Of a stretch of 64,000 nt of DNA, positions 35,520 through 44,060 are shown one piece after another (the first letter of the stretch is position 1; every line of letters begins with the position of its first letter). The notes beneath the pieces were generated by a model. That model had not been told where the DNA came from and made no database searches. It worked only from the letters and a program-made list of their open reading frames with translations. Position numbers and translations under genes: made by a program. The stretch is from Aeromonas enteropelogenes (GTDB taxonomy: Bacteria; Pseudomonadota; Gammaproteobacteria; Enterobacterales; Aeromonadaceae), in contig NZ_CDCG01000002.1 in NCBI RefSeq assembly GCF_000819845.1, positions 127,203 through 191,202 of the forward strand, in the 5' to 3' direction.

Positions 35520-36193
35520 ACTATATTCATAGCTTCTTCTTTGATATATACCCATATATTGCAGTTACCATTTTTCTACTTGGTAGTTGGGTTCGTTACG
35601 ATTATGGGCAGTACACTTGGCGAGCAGGATCAAGCCAGTTACTTGATAACTCGAATATGAGGCTGGCATCTGGACTGTTCCACATTGGCATTCTTGGTAT
35701 CATCTTCGGCCACTTTTTTGGCTTGCTGACACCTCACTGGGTATATGAGTCATTCTTATCATTGCAATCAAAACAACTCATAGCGATGTGTGCTGGCGGT
35801 ATCTTTGGTGCAATGACGTTGTACGGTGGTTATCTGCTCTTAAAGCGGCGTCTGACAAACGTAAGGATCAGAGCAACATCATCGACTGCGGATATTTTGA
35901 TTTTAGTGCTATTAGTTTCCCAGGCAGCGCTTGGTCTTCTGACAATTCCATTTTCTGCTTTCCATCTTGATGGAAGTGTCATGATGAAGCTCGTAAGTTG
36001 GGCACAAGATGTTGTAACGTTCCAAACAGGGGCATCTAAAAATTTAGAAGGGGTATCGTTTATCTACAAAATTCATATGATTTTAGGTATGACTTTGTTT
36101 GTTGTCTTTCCATTCTGTCGATTGGTACACGTTTGGAGTGTACCGCTCGAATATTTAACTAGACGCATCCAGATCGTAAGGTCTCGTCGGTAA
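35516..36193 (+). CDS. narI: Nitrate reductase gamma subunit NarI (cytochrome b)
   Basis: Membrane anchor that oxidises quinol and holds two b haems. The 225-residue protein has five helices. Haem-ligand histidines fall in [15 protein letters not shown] in the second helix, and in [27 protein letters not shown] near the C-terminus. The start overlaps narJ (ATGA). It ends the operon just before a strong terminator at 36205. Confidence 0.96.
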   Translation: MNYIHSFFFDIYPYIAVTIFLLGSWVRYDYGQYTWRAGSSQLLDNSNMRLASGLFHIGILGIIFGHFFGLLTPHWVYESFLSLQSKQLIAMCAGGIFGAMTLYGGYLLLKRRLTNVRIRATSSTADILILVLLVSQAALGLLTIPFSAFHLDGSVMMKLVSWAQDVVTFQTGASKNLEGVSFIYKIHMILGMTLFVVFPFCRLVHVWSVPLEYLTRRIQIVRSRR

Positions 36194-36204
36194 CATGATT
36201 AGGG

Positions 36205-36240
36205 TAGTAGTCGCAGTGTAAACTGCGACTACTATTTATC
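36205..36240 (+). terminator. Terminator of the narKGHJI operon
   Basis: A 13-bp perfect stem, TAGTAGTCGCAGT and ACTGCGACTACTA with loop GTAA, followed by TTTATC, 11 bp after the narI stop. Confidence 0.85.
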
Positions 36241-36249
36241 AGGTGTAGT

Positions 36250-36696
36250 ATGGTATATCACGTATCAAATAAGCAGTTTGTGACTAAGTTAGTCGAACCT
36301 TTCTTTGTTGCAATTTTCTGGCCAACTCTGCTGTTGTTGGTATCCGAAGTGACCGGTTTGCCAATAACTGAAGAGTTATATCGCAATACTATTTTATTTT
36401 CATTGCTAATATTCATTATTACTGCATTTATAGATATAAGATACATTTGTATAGCAAGGAAAGTAAAACTGGAATTGAACTTCAGCGGCATTGAGTTTCA
36501 TTGCCATAAAAAACATCTATTTTTCTCATGGCACCAAATAACTTTAATTAAGTTGGTTGAAAGCAAGCCTGGCTCTAGAGTACTAAATATACTTCCTGAT
36601 AATGAAACTATTGACTTAATTCTTTTTGAAGACCACGATAAGATTTGTTCACAAGTTATATTTTATTGTAAGCAGTTTAATGTCGAGTATAGTTAG
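36250..36696 (+). CDS. Hypothetical membrane protein downstream of narI
   Basis: A 148-residue protein with two hydrophobic helices in the first 75 residues (FVAIFWPTLLLLVSEV and NTILFSLLIFIITAF). A soluble beta-rich tail follows (FSGIEFHCHKKHLFFSWHQITLIKLVESKPG) that resembles PH-like/YcxB-like membrane-associated domains. I do not recognise a named family. It starts only 10 bp after the nar terminator and is followed by a bidirectional hairpin. The reading frame, codon pattern and isolated position support a real gene. Confidence 0.55.
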   Translation: MVYHVSNKQFVTKLVEPFFVAIFWPTLLLLVSEVTGLPITEELYRNTILFSLLIFIITAFIDIRYICIARKVKLELNFSGIEFHCHKKHLFFSWHQITLIKLVESKPGSRVLNILPDNETIDLILFEDHDKICSQVIFYCKQFNVEYS

Positions 36697-36711
36697 AGTC
36701 TTTGTATGATT

Positions 36712-36740
36712 AAGTATGAGCAATTAGCTTGCTCATACTT
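36712..36740. terminator. Bidirectional terminator between convergent genes
   Basis: Perfect 12-bp stem AAGTATGAGCAA and TTGCTCATACTT with loop TTAGC. It lies between the stops of the hypothetical gene (plus) and the MarR gene (minus). Confidence 0.75.
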
Positions 36741-36754
36741 TTCATGGTTGTCTT

Positions 36755-37177
36755 TCACTTATCAGGAACATGATATTCGTTCAGTGCTGTAATTCGTGCT
36801 ACTTGGAATGTATTTTGTAGCGATTGTAATTCTGCCTTATGTTGTTGTGCCAATTGTTGTAAATAGTCTCTTCCTTTATTTGTCAAATGTACATCAACTC
36901 TGCGCTTGTCATTTTCACTTTTACGTCGTTCCACGAGATCTAGTTCCTCACATCGCGTTAGTAAAGCCACTGTAGCGTGATGACTCATTTGCAGTCTCTC
37001 AGCTAGCTCACCCACGCTTGCCCAGTCACGCCCTGGGTATCCTTGTATATGTAGGAGGGATAAATACTGTAATGGAGTGAGTCCGAGCTCCTTGGCTGCG
37101 GTTTCACTGAAGTGAAGGAAACGCTTTAACTGATAGCGAAACTCAGAAAGTGCCTCAAATTGAGCTTTTGTTAGCAT
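36755..37177 (-). CDS. MarR family regulator
   Basis: A 140-residue winged-helix repressor-type protein. The recognition region is ASVGELAERLQMSHHATVALLTRCEELDLVERR, and the wing NDKRRVDVHLTNKG is the MarR signature. It is divergent from a flavin reductase-like gene, 102 bp apart. A perfect 19-bp palindrome in the gap (37225-37243) is the likely operator for both. The ligand is unknown. Confidence 0.88.
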   Translation of the reverse strand: MLTKAQFEALSEFRYQLKRFLHFSETAAKELGLTPLQYLSLLHIQGYPGRDWASVGELAERLQMSHHATVALLTRCEELDLVERRKSENDKRRVDVHLTNKGRDYLQQLAQQHKAELQSLQNTFQVARITALNEYHVPDK

Positions 37178-37224
37178 AGCTTACTCGGTTGTTGACTTCT
37201 CAGGTGAAATACAATAGGTTCAAT

Positions 37225-37243
37225 TATATCACATTGTGATATA
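37225..37243. promoter_or_regulatory. Perfect 19-bp palindrome, probable MarR operator
   Basis: TATATCACA-T-TGTGATATA lies midway between the divergent MarR and flavin reductase genes, 36 bp before the latter. The size and symmetry suit a MarR dimer. Confidence 0.7.
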
Positions 37244-37279
37244 TTATTTTGTAGTGTTTTTGTTACAAAGGAGATGGCA

Positions 37280-37861
37280 ATGCATAAGCAAATTCACCCA
37301 AAATCACTTTATTGGGGAAATACTGTAATTCTACTTAGTACCATCGATAATACTGATACAACTAACATTACGCCAATATCATCAAGTTGGTCTCTTTCGA
37401 ACAATATTGTCATCGGCCTTAGTCTAAATTCAAAGGCTATCGAAAATATTGAGACATGTCCAGAAGTCGTATTGAATATTGCATCAGACAACCTTGCGGA
37501 TAGAATTGAATCTATTGCCAAATTTACCGGAAAGGATCCTGTTCCATCTGAAAAGATAGGTTTCAATTATTGTGGTGATAAATTTAGTCTTGGTAGATTT
37601 ACAGAGTTGGCGTCTTGTACTGTTAAACCATCTCGTATCCAGGAATGTTTAATTCAGGTCGAGTGTTTAGTTGAACATATAACAAAACGCAATAATTTTG
37701 CTATCGTTGAATTGCGAGCCACTCATGTGCATGCAGATGCATCTTTACTTAAAAAATATGACGTTATTGACGCGGATTTGTGGAGCCCTCTAATTTATAG
37801 TTTCAGGAGTTACCACGGAATTACCAACACTATTGGTAGAAACTTTAAATTTGATAATTGA
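37280..37861 (+). CDS. Flavin reductase family / FMN-binding split-barrel protein
   Basis: A 193-residue protein of the flavin reductase-like split-barrel fold. The pattern TVILLSTIDNTDTTNITPISSSWSLS, then IVIGLSLNSKAIENI and CPEVVLNIASDNL is that of the family, which binds FMN and often flavoprotein partners. An ATG at 37274 is directly adjacent to AAGGAG, so the ATG at 37280, 6 bp further, is the better start. It is divergent from the MarR gene with the palindrome in front and a terminator behind. The substrate is not known; a role in redox or electrophile stress is inference. Confidence 0.8.
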   Translation: MHKQIHPKSLYWGNTVILLSTIDNTDTTNITPISSSWSLSNNIVIGLSLNSKAIENIETCPEVVLNIASDNLADRIESIAKFTGKDPVPSEKIGFNYCGDKFSLGRFTELASCTVKPSRIQECLIQVECLVEHITKRNNFAIVELRATHVHADASLLKKYDVIDADLWSPLIYSFRSYHGITNTIGRNFKFDN

Positions 37862-37868
37862 TTTCGCT

Positions 37869-37897
37869 GATGCCCTATTTATTAAGGGCATCTTTAT
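37869..37897 (+). terminator. Terminator after the flavin reductase-like gene
   Basis: Stem GATGCCCT and AGGGCATC, loop ATTTATTA, then TTTAT, starting 8 bp after the stop. Confidence 0.75.
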
Positions 37898-37924
37898 AGG
37901 ACTATGATATTTAAAGGATGATTT

Positions 37925-38287
37925 ATGAGTGAATGTTTACGTTCTTTACCATTGGTTTATTCATGCTCTGGTTGTTCAAGTGCAGCGCAGATGGCAAACT
38001 ATATGGCTATTCAGCTAGATAAACGAGGCGACGCAGAAATGTCCTGCATTGCTGGTGTTGGTGGAAATGTAAAGCATCTAGTCCGAATAGCTAAGTCGGG
38101 TAGATCTATCATTGCTATCGATGGATGCCCTCTACAGTGTGTAAAAAGTTGCTTATCAATTCACAATATCATCCCTGAACATCATATTTTACTTAATGAG
38201 TACGGTGTAAAAAAAATTCAGAAAACAGATTTTGATTATGATGAAGCTGATAGGCTTACTCTGGATATTTCAAATTCATTAATATAA
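37925..38287 (+). CDS. DGC domain protein (putative zinc-binding)
   Basis: A 120-residue cysteine-rich protein. The motifs SCSGCSSAAQMANYMA near the N-terminus, MSCIAGVGG and IAIDGCPLQCVKSCL identify the DGC family, thought to bind zinc through its conserved Cys residues. It follows the flavin reductase gene and may be expressed partly by read-through. Relatives are frequently found near nitrogen-oxide or anaerobic redox genes, but no activity has been proved to my knowledge. Confidence 0.78.
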   Translation: MSECLRSLPLVYSCSGCSSAAQMANYMAIQLDKRGDAEMSCIAGVGGNVKHLVRIAKSGRSIIAIDGCPLQCVKSCLSIHNIIPEHHILLNEYGVKKIQKTDFDYDEADRLTLDISNSLI

Positions 38288-38451
38288 GATGGTGACCTGA
38301 TATTACAAAGTGTTGCCGCTTATTTTGGTGTGTTTTCATTCATTTTGAATAAATTTTTATTCAATCAATCTCTCCCATACAAATTAAGGTTTCCACCATA
38401 GCGTTCTACTATATAAACTAACATCATCATGTCGTCAAACGCGGTAAGGAG

Positions 38452-39414
38452 ATGTTGATGCAAAGCCCTGTAGTGCCAGATAACGAGAAGCAGCGGTTAG
38501 ATGCGCTACGCCGTCTTGCTGTACTTGATAGCCCAGCAGAAGAGCGTTTTGACCGCATAACCAGGATGGCTCGTAATATGTTTGATGTACCCATTGCGCT
38601 GGTTTCGTTAGTTGATGAAAACAGACAGTGGTTCAAATCGTGCTGTGGATTGCCTGTCCTGGAAACACCACGAGAGATTTCATTTTGTGGTCACGCGATC
38701 CTCGGCGAGGAGCTATTCGTAGTCGAAGATGCAACTCAAGACCCCAGATTCTTTGACAACCCCTTAGTCACTGGGGAGCCTCACATCCGATTTTATGCGG
38801 GCCATCCATTGGAAGTGGGAGATGGCCTGAAACTGGGCACCCTCTGTATTATAGACAGAAAGCCCAGGTCATTGAGTGATAAAGACCAAGCCATGCTAGC
38901 AGATTTGGCATCAATGGTCGAAAGTGAGCTAAGAGCCGTCCAGATGGCCACAATCGATGAATTGACGGGGATTACCAACCGCCGTGGATTCATGCTCCTT
39001 GCCGACAAAAGTTTGAAATATGCATTTCGCGTAAAAAATCCAGTCACGCTGTTATTTTTAGATCTTAATCACTTCAAAGTGATCAATGATACATATGGGC
39101 ATAATGTCGGTGATGATGCTTTATGCCAGATGGCTGAATTACTGTGTCGCGTATTTAGAGATGCCGATATTTCGGCTCGTTTAGGTGGCGATGAGTTTGT
39201 TGTTCTTTTACCTGGCACGGGTCATGAACATAGCTCACGGATAAAAGAGAGATTTTATAATGCACTAGAGAATTTTAACCACACCAGCGGCAAGCCTTAT
39301 CAACTCTCTTGCTCACTAGGTATCGTTGTATACGATGCTCTCACCCCTCCTAATTTAGACAGTCTACTGTGCTTGGCCGATGAAGAAATGTATTCATGCA
39401 AGCTAAAAAAATAA
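38452..39414 (+). CDS. GAF-GGDEF diguanylate cyclase
   Basis: Cytoplasmic enzyme that makes cyclic-di-GMP from GTP. The N-terminal part is a GAF sensor (RLDALRRLAVLDSPAEERFDRITRMA, then FCGHAILGEELFVVEDATQDPRF). The C-terminal GGDEF domain has the intact active site RLGGDEFVVLLPG near residue 245, preceded by DELTGITNRRG. AAGGAG precedes ATGs at 38452 and 38458, and the second has the better spacing. It is convergent with the GGDEF-EAL gene behind it. Activity is likely from the motifs; the signal is unknown. Confidence 0.9.
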   Translation: MLMQSPVVPDNEKQRLDALRRLAVLDSPAEERFDRITRMARNMFDVPIALVSLVDENRQWFKSCCGLPVLETPREISFCGHAILGEELFVVEDATQDPRFFDNPLVTGEPHIRFYAGHPLEVGDGLKLGTLCIIDRKPRSLSDKDQAMLADLASMVESELRAVQMATIDELTGITNRRGFMLLADKSLKYAFRVKNPVTLLFLDLNHFKVINDTYGHNVGDDALCQMAELLCRVFRDADISARLGGDEFVVLLPGTGHEHSSRIKERFYNALENFNHTSGKPYQLSCSLGIVVYDALTPPNLDSLLCLADEEMYSCKLKK

Positions 39415-39458
39415 ACCGCTTAATTTTCAGGTGATAAGTACAAGGTGTAAATACTTCT

Positions 39459-41618
39459 TTATTTTTGTTCTGTATACAGTTCGACTGTGTGAGGAAAAAT
39501 ACCATCCTCCCTATTTTGAGTATGATGGACAGTAACCCAACCAGCAAATTCCTCTGCGGGCATTGGCTTGGCGACAACATAGCCCTGCACGGTATCGCAA
39601 TGATTGGCCCTCAACCATGCAAGTTCTTCCTGGGTTTCGGCCCCCTCCGCGACAACTGACAATCCCAGTTCCTGACACAACAAAATGGTGGAGCGGACAA
39701 TAGCTGCATTTCTAAAATGCTGGTCAACACCGCTCACGAAAATGCGGTCAATCTTCAATTCATGCACAGGTAAATTCTTCACATAAGCGAGAGAGGCTTG
39801 CCCTGAACCATAATCGTCAATGGATAGCTTCACCCCCAGGCTGGCAAGCTCTTTCAAATGCTGTAACGCAATATCAGGATCATCCATGAGTGCGCTCTCA
39901 GTGACTTCCAGACAAAGCAGCTGAGCAGGTAAGGTATTCTCTTGCAGTGACTTTATGACCTTTGGTACTAGGTCTGGTGATGTCAAGTCGAGCGTAGACA
40001 AGTTGACTGACGTGACGATATCGTGTCCCTCTCGGTGCCAGGAAGCCGCTTGACATATCACATGCGCTAATAACCATGGCGTGATCTCACGGATAAATCC
40101 CGTTTGCTCGGCAAACGGAATAAAGCGTCCAGGTGGCACCAACCCTTTGGTTGGGTGTTGCCATCTCAATAATGCTTCTGCTCCCTTGACGAGGCCACTC
40201 GCAAGCTCCAACTTGGGTTGAAAGAAGGCGACAAACTCCTCGTTGATCAAGGCATCTCGCATTTCACCAATCAAGGCTAATTGCTCATGGGGGGATTCAT
40301 CTGCAATCTTGCACGCAAAGGCGAAACCGTCACGGCGGCGTTTGGCATGACGCATTGCCATACCTGCTCGCCTCATTAGCAAGCTGCTGTTATTACCATC
40401 TTCTGGAAATATCGCGATCCCCAGACTGCCCTCAACGTCAAGGCGTTGACCATCCAGTTCAATAGGCTTACGGAGTTGCCCCAGTAACTCTTGGGCATTA
40501 TCAAGGATATTGAAGTAATCGACCTCTTTGATAAGTAGCGCAAACTCATCGCCTCCCAAACGCGCCACCAAGTGCTTGCCAGCAACCATGGCGAGTAAAC
40601 GTTGAGCCATCTCCTGTAGGAGCCTGTCGCCCACCAGATGGCCCAGAGCATTATTAATTTGGGCAAATCTATCAATATCGATGAGCACTAAAGCGCCACT
40701 ACCTTGTAAAGCCGCCTCTGTCAGCGCCTCCATAAAACAGGTGCGGTTTGGGAGCTCAGTAAGTGGATCCGCATACGCTAGCCGCAAAATATGCTGCTCG
40801 CGGGTCGAGATACTACGGCGCATGGTATCAAGAGCCCGCATAAGTGCTTTCGTTTCAACGCCTAGGCCTAAAGGCACCTTGCACTGGTAATCCCCTCCAG
40901 CTATAGCCTCAGCGACCATCACAGCTTTGTGTACAGGTTTGGCAATGCTTCTGGCAATCAACAGCGCCAAGACACTTCCAGTGACGAGCGCACTGAATGC
41001 AAGGATAATAACGGTCAAACGCGCTCGGTTTGCATCGTCTTTGAGTGCGATAACCCCACTTTGCATCAGTTCTTGCTGATGCTCTGCAATACGTAGTGTC
41101 TGAACAAGCAATGCTTTAAGAAGTACATCAGTTTGCTCTTCATAGTGTTGGCGAGCGGAAGACAAGCCATCAATTTCGATTCGTTCCACCGTTTGCTGAA
41201 AAGAGTCACCATAATGCTTTCGCAGGTTTATGAGTTGGTCAATATCACCCACATCTCCCCCCATTGATGCAGCCCGTTCTAATCCTTCAATAGCGGCATC
41301 GGATGCAGCCAGTGCAGAGTCCATCGCTGTATAGAGGGGTACACGCTTGTAACGTTCGTCTGTTTGCAGAAGAAGCAGCAAATGCAGTGCTGCGTTCTGA
41401 GAGTATTGATTAGCTCGTTGGGCAAGAAATTCAATCCGTGCTTGCTGCTCGACAAACTGATTGATTCCATCTGTTAACGTATTAAAACGATGCAGGGCAA
41501 CGGACGAGACGGCAAGCAGAAGTAACAAAAGCAGGGAAAAGGCGATAAGGAGCAGTGTTCGTATCGAACTGTTGTCAACCAGCACCAAAAAAGGATTATT
41601 CATCATCTTTGTAGCCAC
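39459..41618 (-). CDS. Membrane GGDEF-EAL protein
   Basis: A 719-residue protein with an N-terminal membrane helix ([21 protein letters not shown]), a long helical periplasmic sensor to about 190, a second helix and a HAMP domain. A GGDEF domain with intact [11 protein letters not shown] near 355 and an EAL domain with EALLRWQHP near 470 follow. It also has NLSTLDL, DDYGSG and the late VVAEGAET motif typical of active phosphodiesterases. It may therefore synthesise or degrade cyclic-di-GMP; both sites look whole. It is transcribed towards the GAF-GGDEF gene. Confidence 0.9.
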   Translation of the reverse strand: MATKMMNNPFLVLVDNSSIRTLLLIAFSLLLLLLLAVSSVALHRFNTLTDGINQFVEQQARIEFLAQRANQYSQNAALHLLLLLQTDERYKRVPLYTAMDSALAASDAAIEGLERAASMGGDVGDIDQLINLRKHYGDSFQQTVERIEIDGLSSARQHYEEQTDVLLKALLVQTLRIAEHQQELMQSGVIALKDDANRARLTVIILAFSALVTGSVLALLIARSIAKPVHKAVMVAEAIAGGDYQCKVPLGLGVETKALMRALDTMRRSISTREQHILRLAYADPLTELPNRTCFMEALTEAALQGSGALVLIDIDRFAQINNALGHLVGDRLLQEMAQRLLAMVAGKHLVARLGGDEFALLIKEVDYFNILDNAQELLGQLRKPIELDGQRLDVEGSLGIAIFPEDGNNSSLLMRRAGMAMRHAKRRRDGFAFACKIADESPHEQLALIGEMRDALINEEFVAFFQPKLELASGLVKGAEALLRWQHPTKGLVPPGRFIPFAEQTGFIREITPWLLAHVICQAASWHREGHDIVTSVNLSTLDLTSPDLVPKVIKSLQENTLPAQLLCLEVTESALMDDPDIALQHLKELASLGVKLSIDDYGSGQASLAYVKNLPVHELKIDRIFVSGVDQHFRNAAIVRSTILLCQELGLSVVAEGAETQEELAWLRANHCDTVQGYVVAKPMPAEEFAGWVTVHHTQNREDGIFPHTVELYTEQK

Positions 41619-41627
41619 CCAACTTTG

Positions 41628-41873
41628 TCATGTGTGGAATCTTGAGGCGGAATTCTGCAAGCCTTTGGAAGGCTCACCCAGTGTCAGTGTTATTTCAGCA
41701 ACATCCGCTGCGGCGATCTGATTGGTGTTATCAACATCACTGGCATGACAGTGTTTGCGTGCGTAGCGCCGTGCATCTGCATGGCATACTGCCAGCAAGC
41801 GGGAGATAGCCGCATGATCTTCTGTCTGAGCAGACAGAATGAGGTTCTCTTTTTCCATCATGCAATGTGTCAT
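41628..41873 (-). pseudogene. Truncated RNA polymerase sigma factor (region 2 only)
   Basis: Residues 6-50 (ENLILSAQTEDHAAISRLLAVCHADARRYARKHCHASDVD) look like the start of an ECF-type sigma-70 region 2, but the sequence then changes abruptly to an unrelated tail and stops at 81 residues. Regions 2.3-4, which contact promoter DNA, are missing. It starts 3 bp after the DUF2892 gene, so both were probably one operon. The unrelated tail and the adjoining GGDEF-EAL gene suggest a deletion or replacement junction here. Confidence 0.5.
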
Positions 41874-41876
41874 GAC

Positions 41877-42086
41877 TCAGTTCCTTTTGTCGAGTTTACG
41901 GCCAACCATGGCGCACATCGGGCAGAACCCCATCAGGCCCGTCATGGAAAGGATGGCACTCATTACTCCTGCTGCAACAGCAAGGTCAGATTTCCCCCAG
42001 CTCATCACTGGAAACACAAGCGCCATGATGCCCAGGATGATGCGTAACACTCGCTCCCAGTTTGGGACATTCTTTACATAGAACAT
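41877..42086 (-). CDS. DUF2892 (YgaP-like) inner membrane protein
   Basis: A 69-residue protein with the typical start MFYVKNVPNWERVLRIILGI and two hydrophobic segments. The motif GLMGFCPMCAMVGRKL contains the CPxC-like cysteine pair seen in membrane domains of DUF2892 proteins. The ATG is set by GGAGGAG 6 bp upstream; the frame continues to 42194 without support. Its role is unknown; relatives are sometimes fused to rhodanese domains. Confidence 0.8.
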   Translation of the reverse strand: MFYVKNVPNWERVLRIILGIMALVFPVMSWGKSDLAVAAGVMSAILSMTGLMGFCPMCAMVGRKLDKRN

Positions 42087-42366
42087 GTCAGTCTCCTCCG
42101 ATGGCAAGAGTGTTGAATCACTCTCTTGCTTGATAAGAGGGGCTAGGTGAGCAAAGCGGTTCGCAGAAAATGAAAAAATCTCAATTGAGCCCATTCAAGT
42201 ATATCAGTCGATTATTGTCAATGATGTCACTAGAGATGCTCTTATAGCTGGTCAGCAAACTTTACCGAGTTGGTACTCTATGCTTGGGGTCAGAGAACAT
42301 TTGGTTTGCTGTAAGTTGATGACGGGATCTAGCGCGTAGCAGTAGTTTTGAAAAGACCAAAATAAG

Positions 42367-43692
42367 TTATGGGATCTTGATATATGAACTATATTTTCGC
42401 CTTAAATCATCAATATCTTTTTTTGCTTTCCTTTCTTTTTCCTCAAGAGCTTTTATCTCATTTGCTTTTTCTTTCAGTAACTGCTCAAACATTACTTTAG
42501 CCTGCTCTCTTGATTTAATATCTACGATGTTTGCCAAGTCTTTGGATCTTTCTGTTAGAGCATATTCTCGTTCTTGTAATGAGATGAGGCTATCATTTAG
42601 ATTTTTTTGTATAAGGTTTAACGAGGCTGACCGCCTGCGTATTTCGACTTCACTAGCTTCAAGCTGAGCCTCTTTGGCTTTAATGGTTCTATTTATATCA
42701 TCAACCTGTGAATAAAACTCAGCCTTAAGTTCATCTAAATTAAGAAGGTCACGTAGTAAATCTTGCTTTTGATCAACTTCATCTTGTCTATGATATAGAC
42801 GGTCTTTCAATTCCATTTCAAAGCTTCTGTATTGATCTTCCAATAGGATTATTTTTTCCTGTGCCTCTAAAATGGACGACTCTTTTTCTTTTAACACTCT
42901 CTCCCATCTTTTTAAAATGGCGTTAGCCTTGCCTTCTGCATGCCGAGACTGTTGAATCACTCTTTGCATATCGCTTAGTTCTGATTCGCGCGTATTTTTT
43001 ATCGCTTCGAATTCTGCATTAAGTTTTTTAACCTCTGTCTGGTGCTTTGAACTCAAAGATGAATACTGATGCTGTAAAGACAATAATTGTTGTCTATTAT
43101 GGGAGTAAATCATTTCGGAGAAGTTGCCTACAGGGGCTACAGACACCCATTTTTTGGGGCATTTTTTTAGATAATCTCTTATCTCTTCTTTTGATATTAT
43201 CTCTCCTTTCACACGAAATCCACTCAGGTCAAGTTCAATGCAGGTTGCATTCACCCTCTTTAATTCTTTAACTTTCTCTCGATCACAAAAATGCGTAACT
43301 GCAATTTCGATGAGAACCTTCTCTCCCTCGATGAACCCAATAACATCAGGTATAACTCTGCCTTCATAAACCTCACATACCATCTCATCAAAGGCTATAT
43401 TTTGATGTATTGGATTTATAGTTCCAATAGGCAGTAACAACTGCCTATCCGTTGCTAAAACCTCTTTAGCTAGGATATGTATTTCCGTTTCCGGCTTCCA
43501 GGTACAGGCATTCTGTTCGACTGAATTAGGCTCATGAGAGAAATAATGGGCTTTAACTTGCCCCTTCATTGCCCAGACAGCGCCCTGACAACCTATGCAT
43601 GTGCAATTGCATGCTTTTCCACTCACAACATCTTTGACATCAACGATATGGCCGTTGTCGTCAAGGGCGCGAGTCATCAGGATTCTTGCCAT
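42367..43692 (-). CDS. CoiA-like nuclease-fold protein with long coiled coil
   Basis: A 441-residue protein. The N-terminal third carries a CxC-xxC zinc-finger-like motif (KACNCTCIGCQGAVWAMKG) and HYFSH. A region like the CoiA/restriction-endonuclease-like fold follows, with RVIPDVIGFIEGEKVLIEIAVTHF (an Asp and an Ile-Glu-Ile strand resembling a PD-(D/E)xK site). From about residue 200 on it is almost continuous coiled coil rich in Glu, Lys and Gln. CoiA proteins have been linked to DNA uptake and recombination; a role here is speculative. The start is set at ATG 43692 rather than 43731. It lies beside the large tyrosine recombinase in a gene-poor block. Confidence 0.62.
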   Translation of the reverse strand: MARILMTRALDDNGHIVDVKDVVSGKACNCTCIGCQGAVWAMKGQVKAHYFSHEPNSVEQNACTWKPETEIHILAKEVLATDRQLLLPIGTINPIHQNIAFDEMVCEVYEGRVIPDVIGFIEGEKVLIEIAVTHFCDREKVKELKRVNATCIELDLSGFRVKGEIISKEEIRDYLKKCPKKWVSVAPVGNFSEMIYSHNRQQLLSLQHQYSSLSSKHQTEVKKLNAEFEAIKNTRESELSDMQRVIQQSRHAEGKANAILKRWERVLKEKESSILEAQEKIILLEDQYRSFEMELKDRLYHRQDEVDQKQDLLRDLLNLDELKAEFYSQVDDINRTIKAKEAQLEASEVEIRRRSASLNLIQKNLNDSLISLQEREYALTERSKDLANIVDIKSREQAKVMFEQLLKEKANEIKALEEKERKAKKDIDDLRRKYSSYIKIP

Positions 43693-44060
43693 CTCTATCC
43701 TACCCACAAATGGATCTATGTATAAAAGCACATCAGTTTATTCAGTTAAATTGGATGCTTTAACTACATCAGTAGTTACAACACTTTCATGAAAAATCAT
43801 ACACTTACATTTGATTGTTTTGAACTTCGTCAAGTTCCAATTGGATTTAGATGTATGACCACTCCCCAGGTGAGCTCATTGAGCTTTAGAGGGTGCGTAG
43901 GAGCGGGCTGGTAATCAGGGAGGGGGGATGGATGCAGTACGGTGGAAGGCTCTGATATTGATACCAAAGGAAGGGCGCACGAAAGTAGCGTAAACAAGAC
44001 ACCGATTTTAGGTCGGTGTCAGGTGATAACTAGAACTGTATAAATATTCTCTACTGCTTA
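43693..44060. other. Intergenic region with terminator
   Basis: No supported gene in 368 bp. A G-rich stretch near 43880-43940 follows AT-rich sequence, and the terminator of the downstream recombinase gene lies at 43998-44020. The promoter for the CoiA-like gene should lie here. Confidence 0.4.
43998..44020 (-). terminator. Terminator of the tyrosine recombinase-like gene
   Basis: Stem GACACCGA and TCGGTGTC with a 7-base loop. On the minus strand it is followed by TTGTTTAC. It lies 40 bp after the stop at 44061. Confidence 0.6.
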
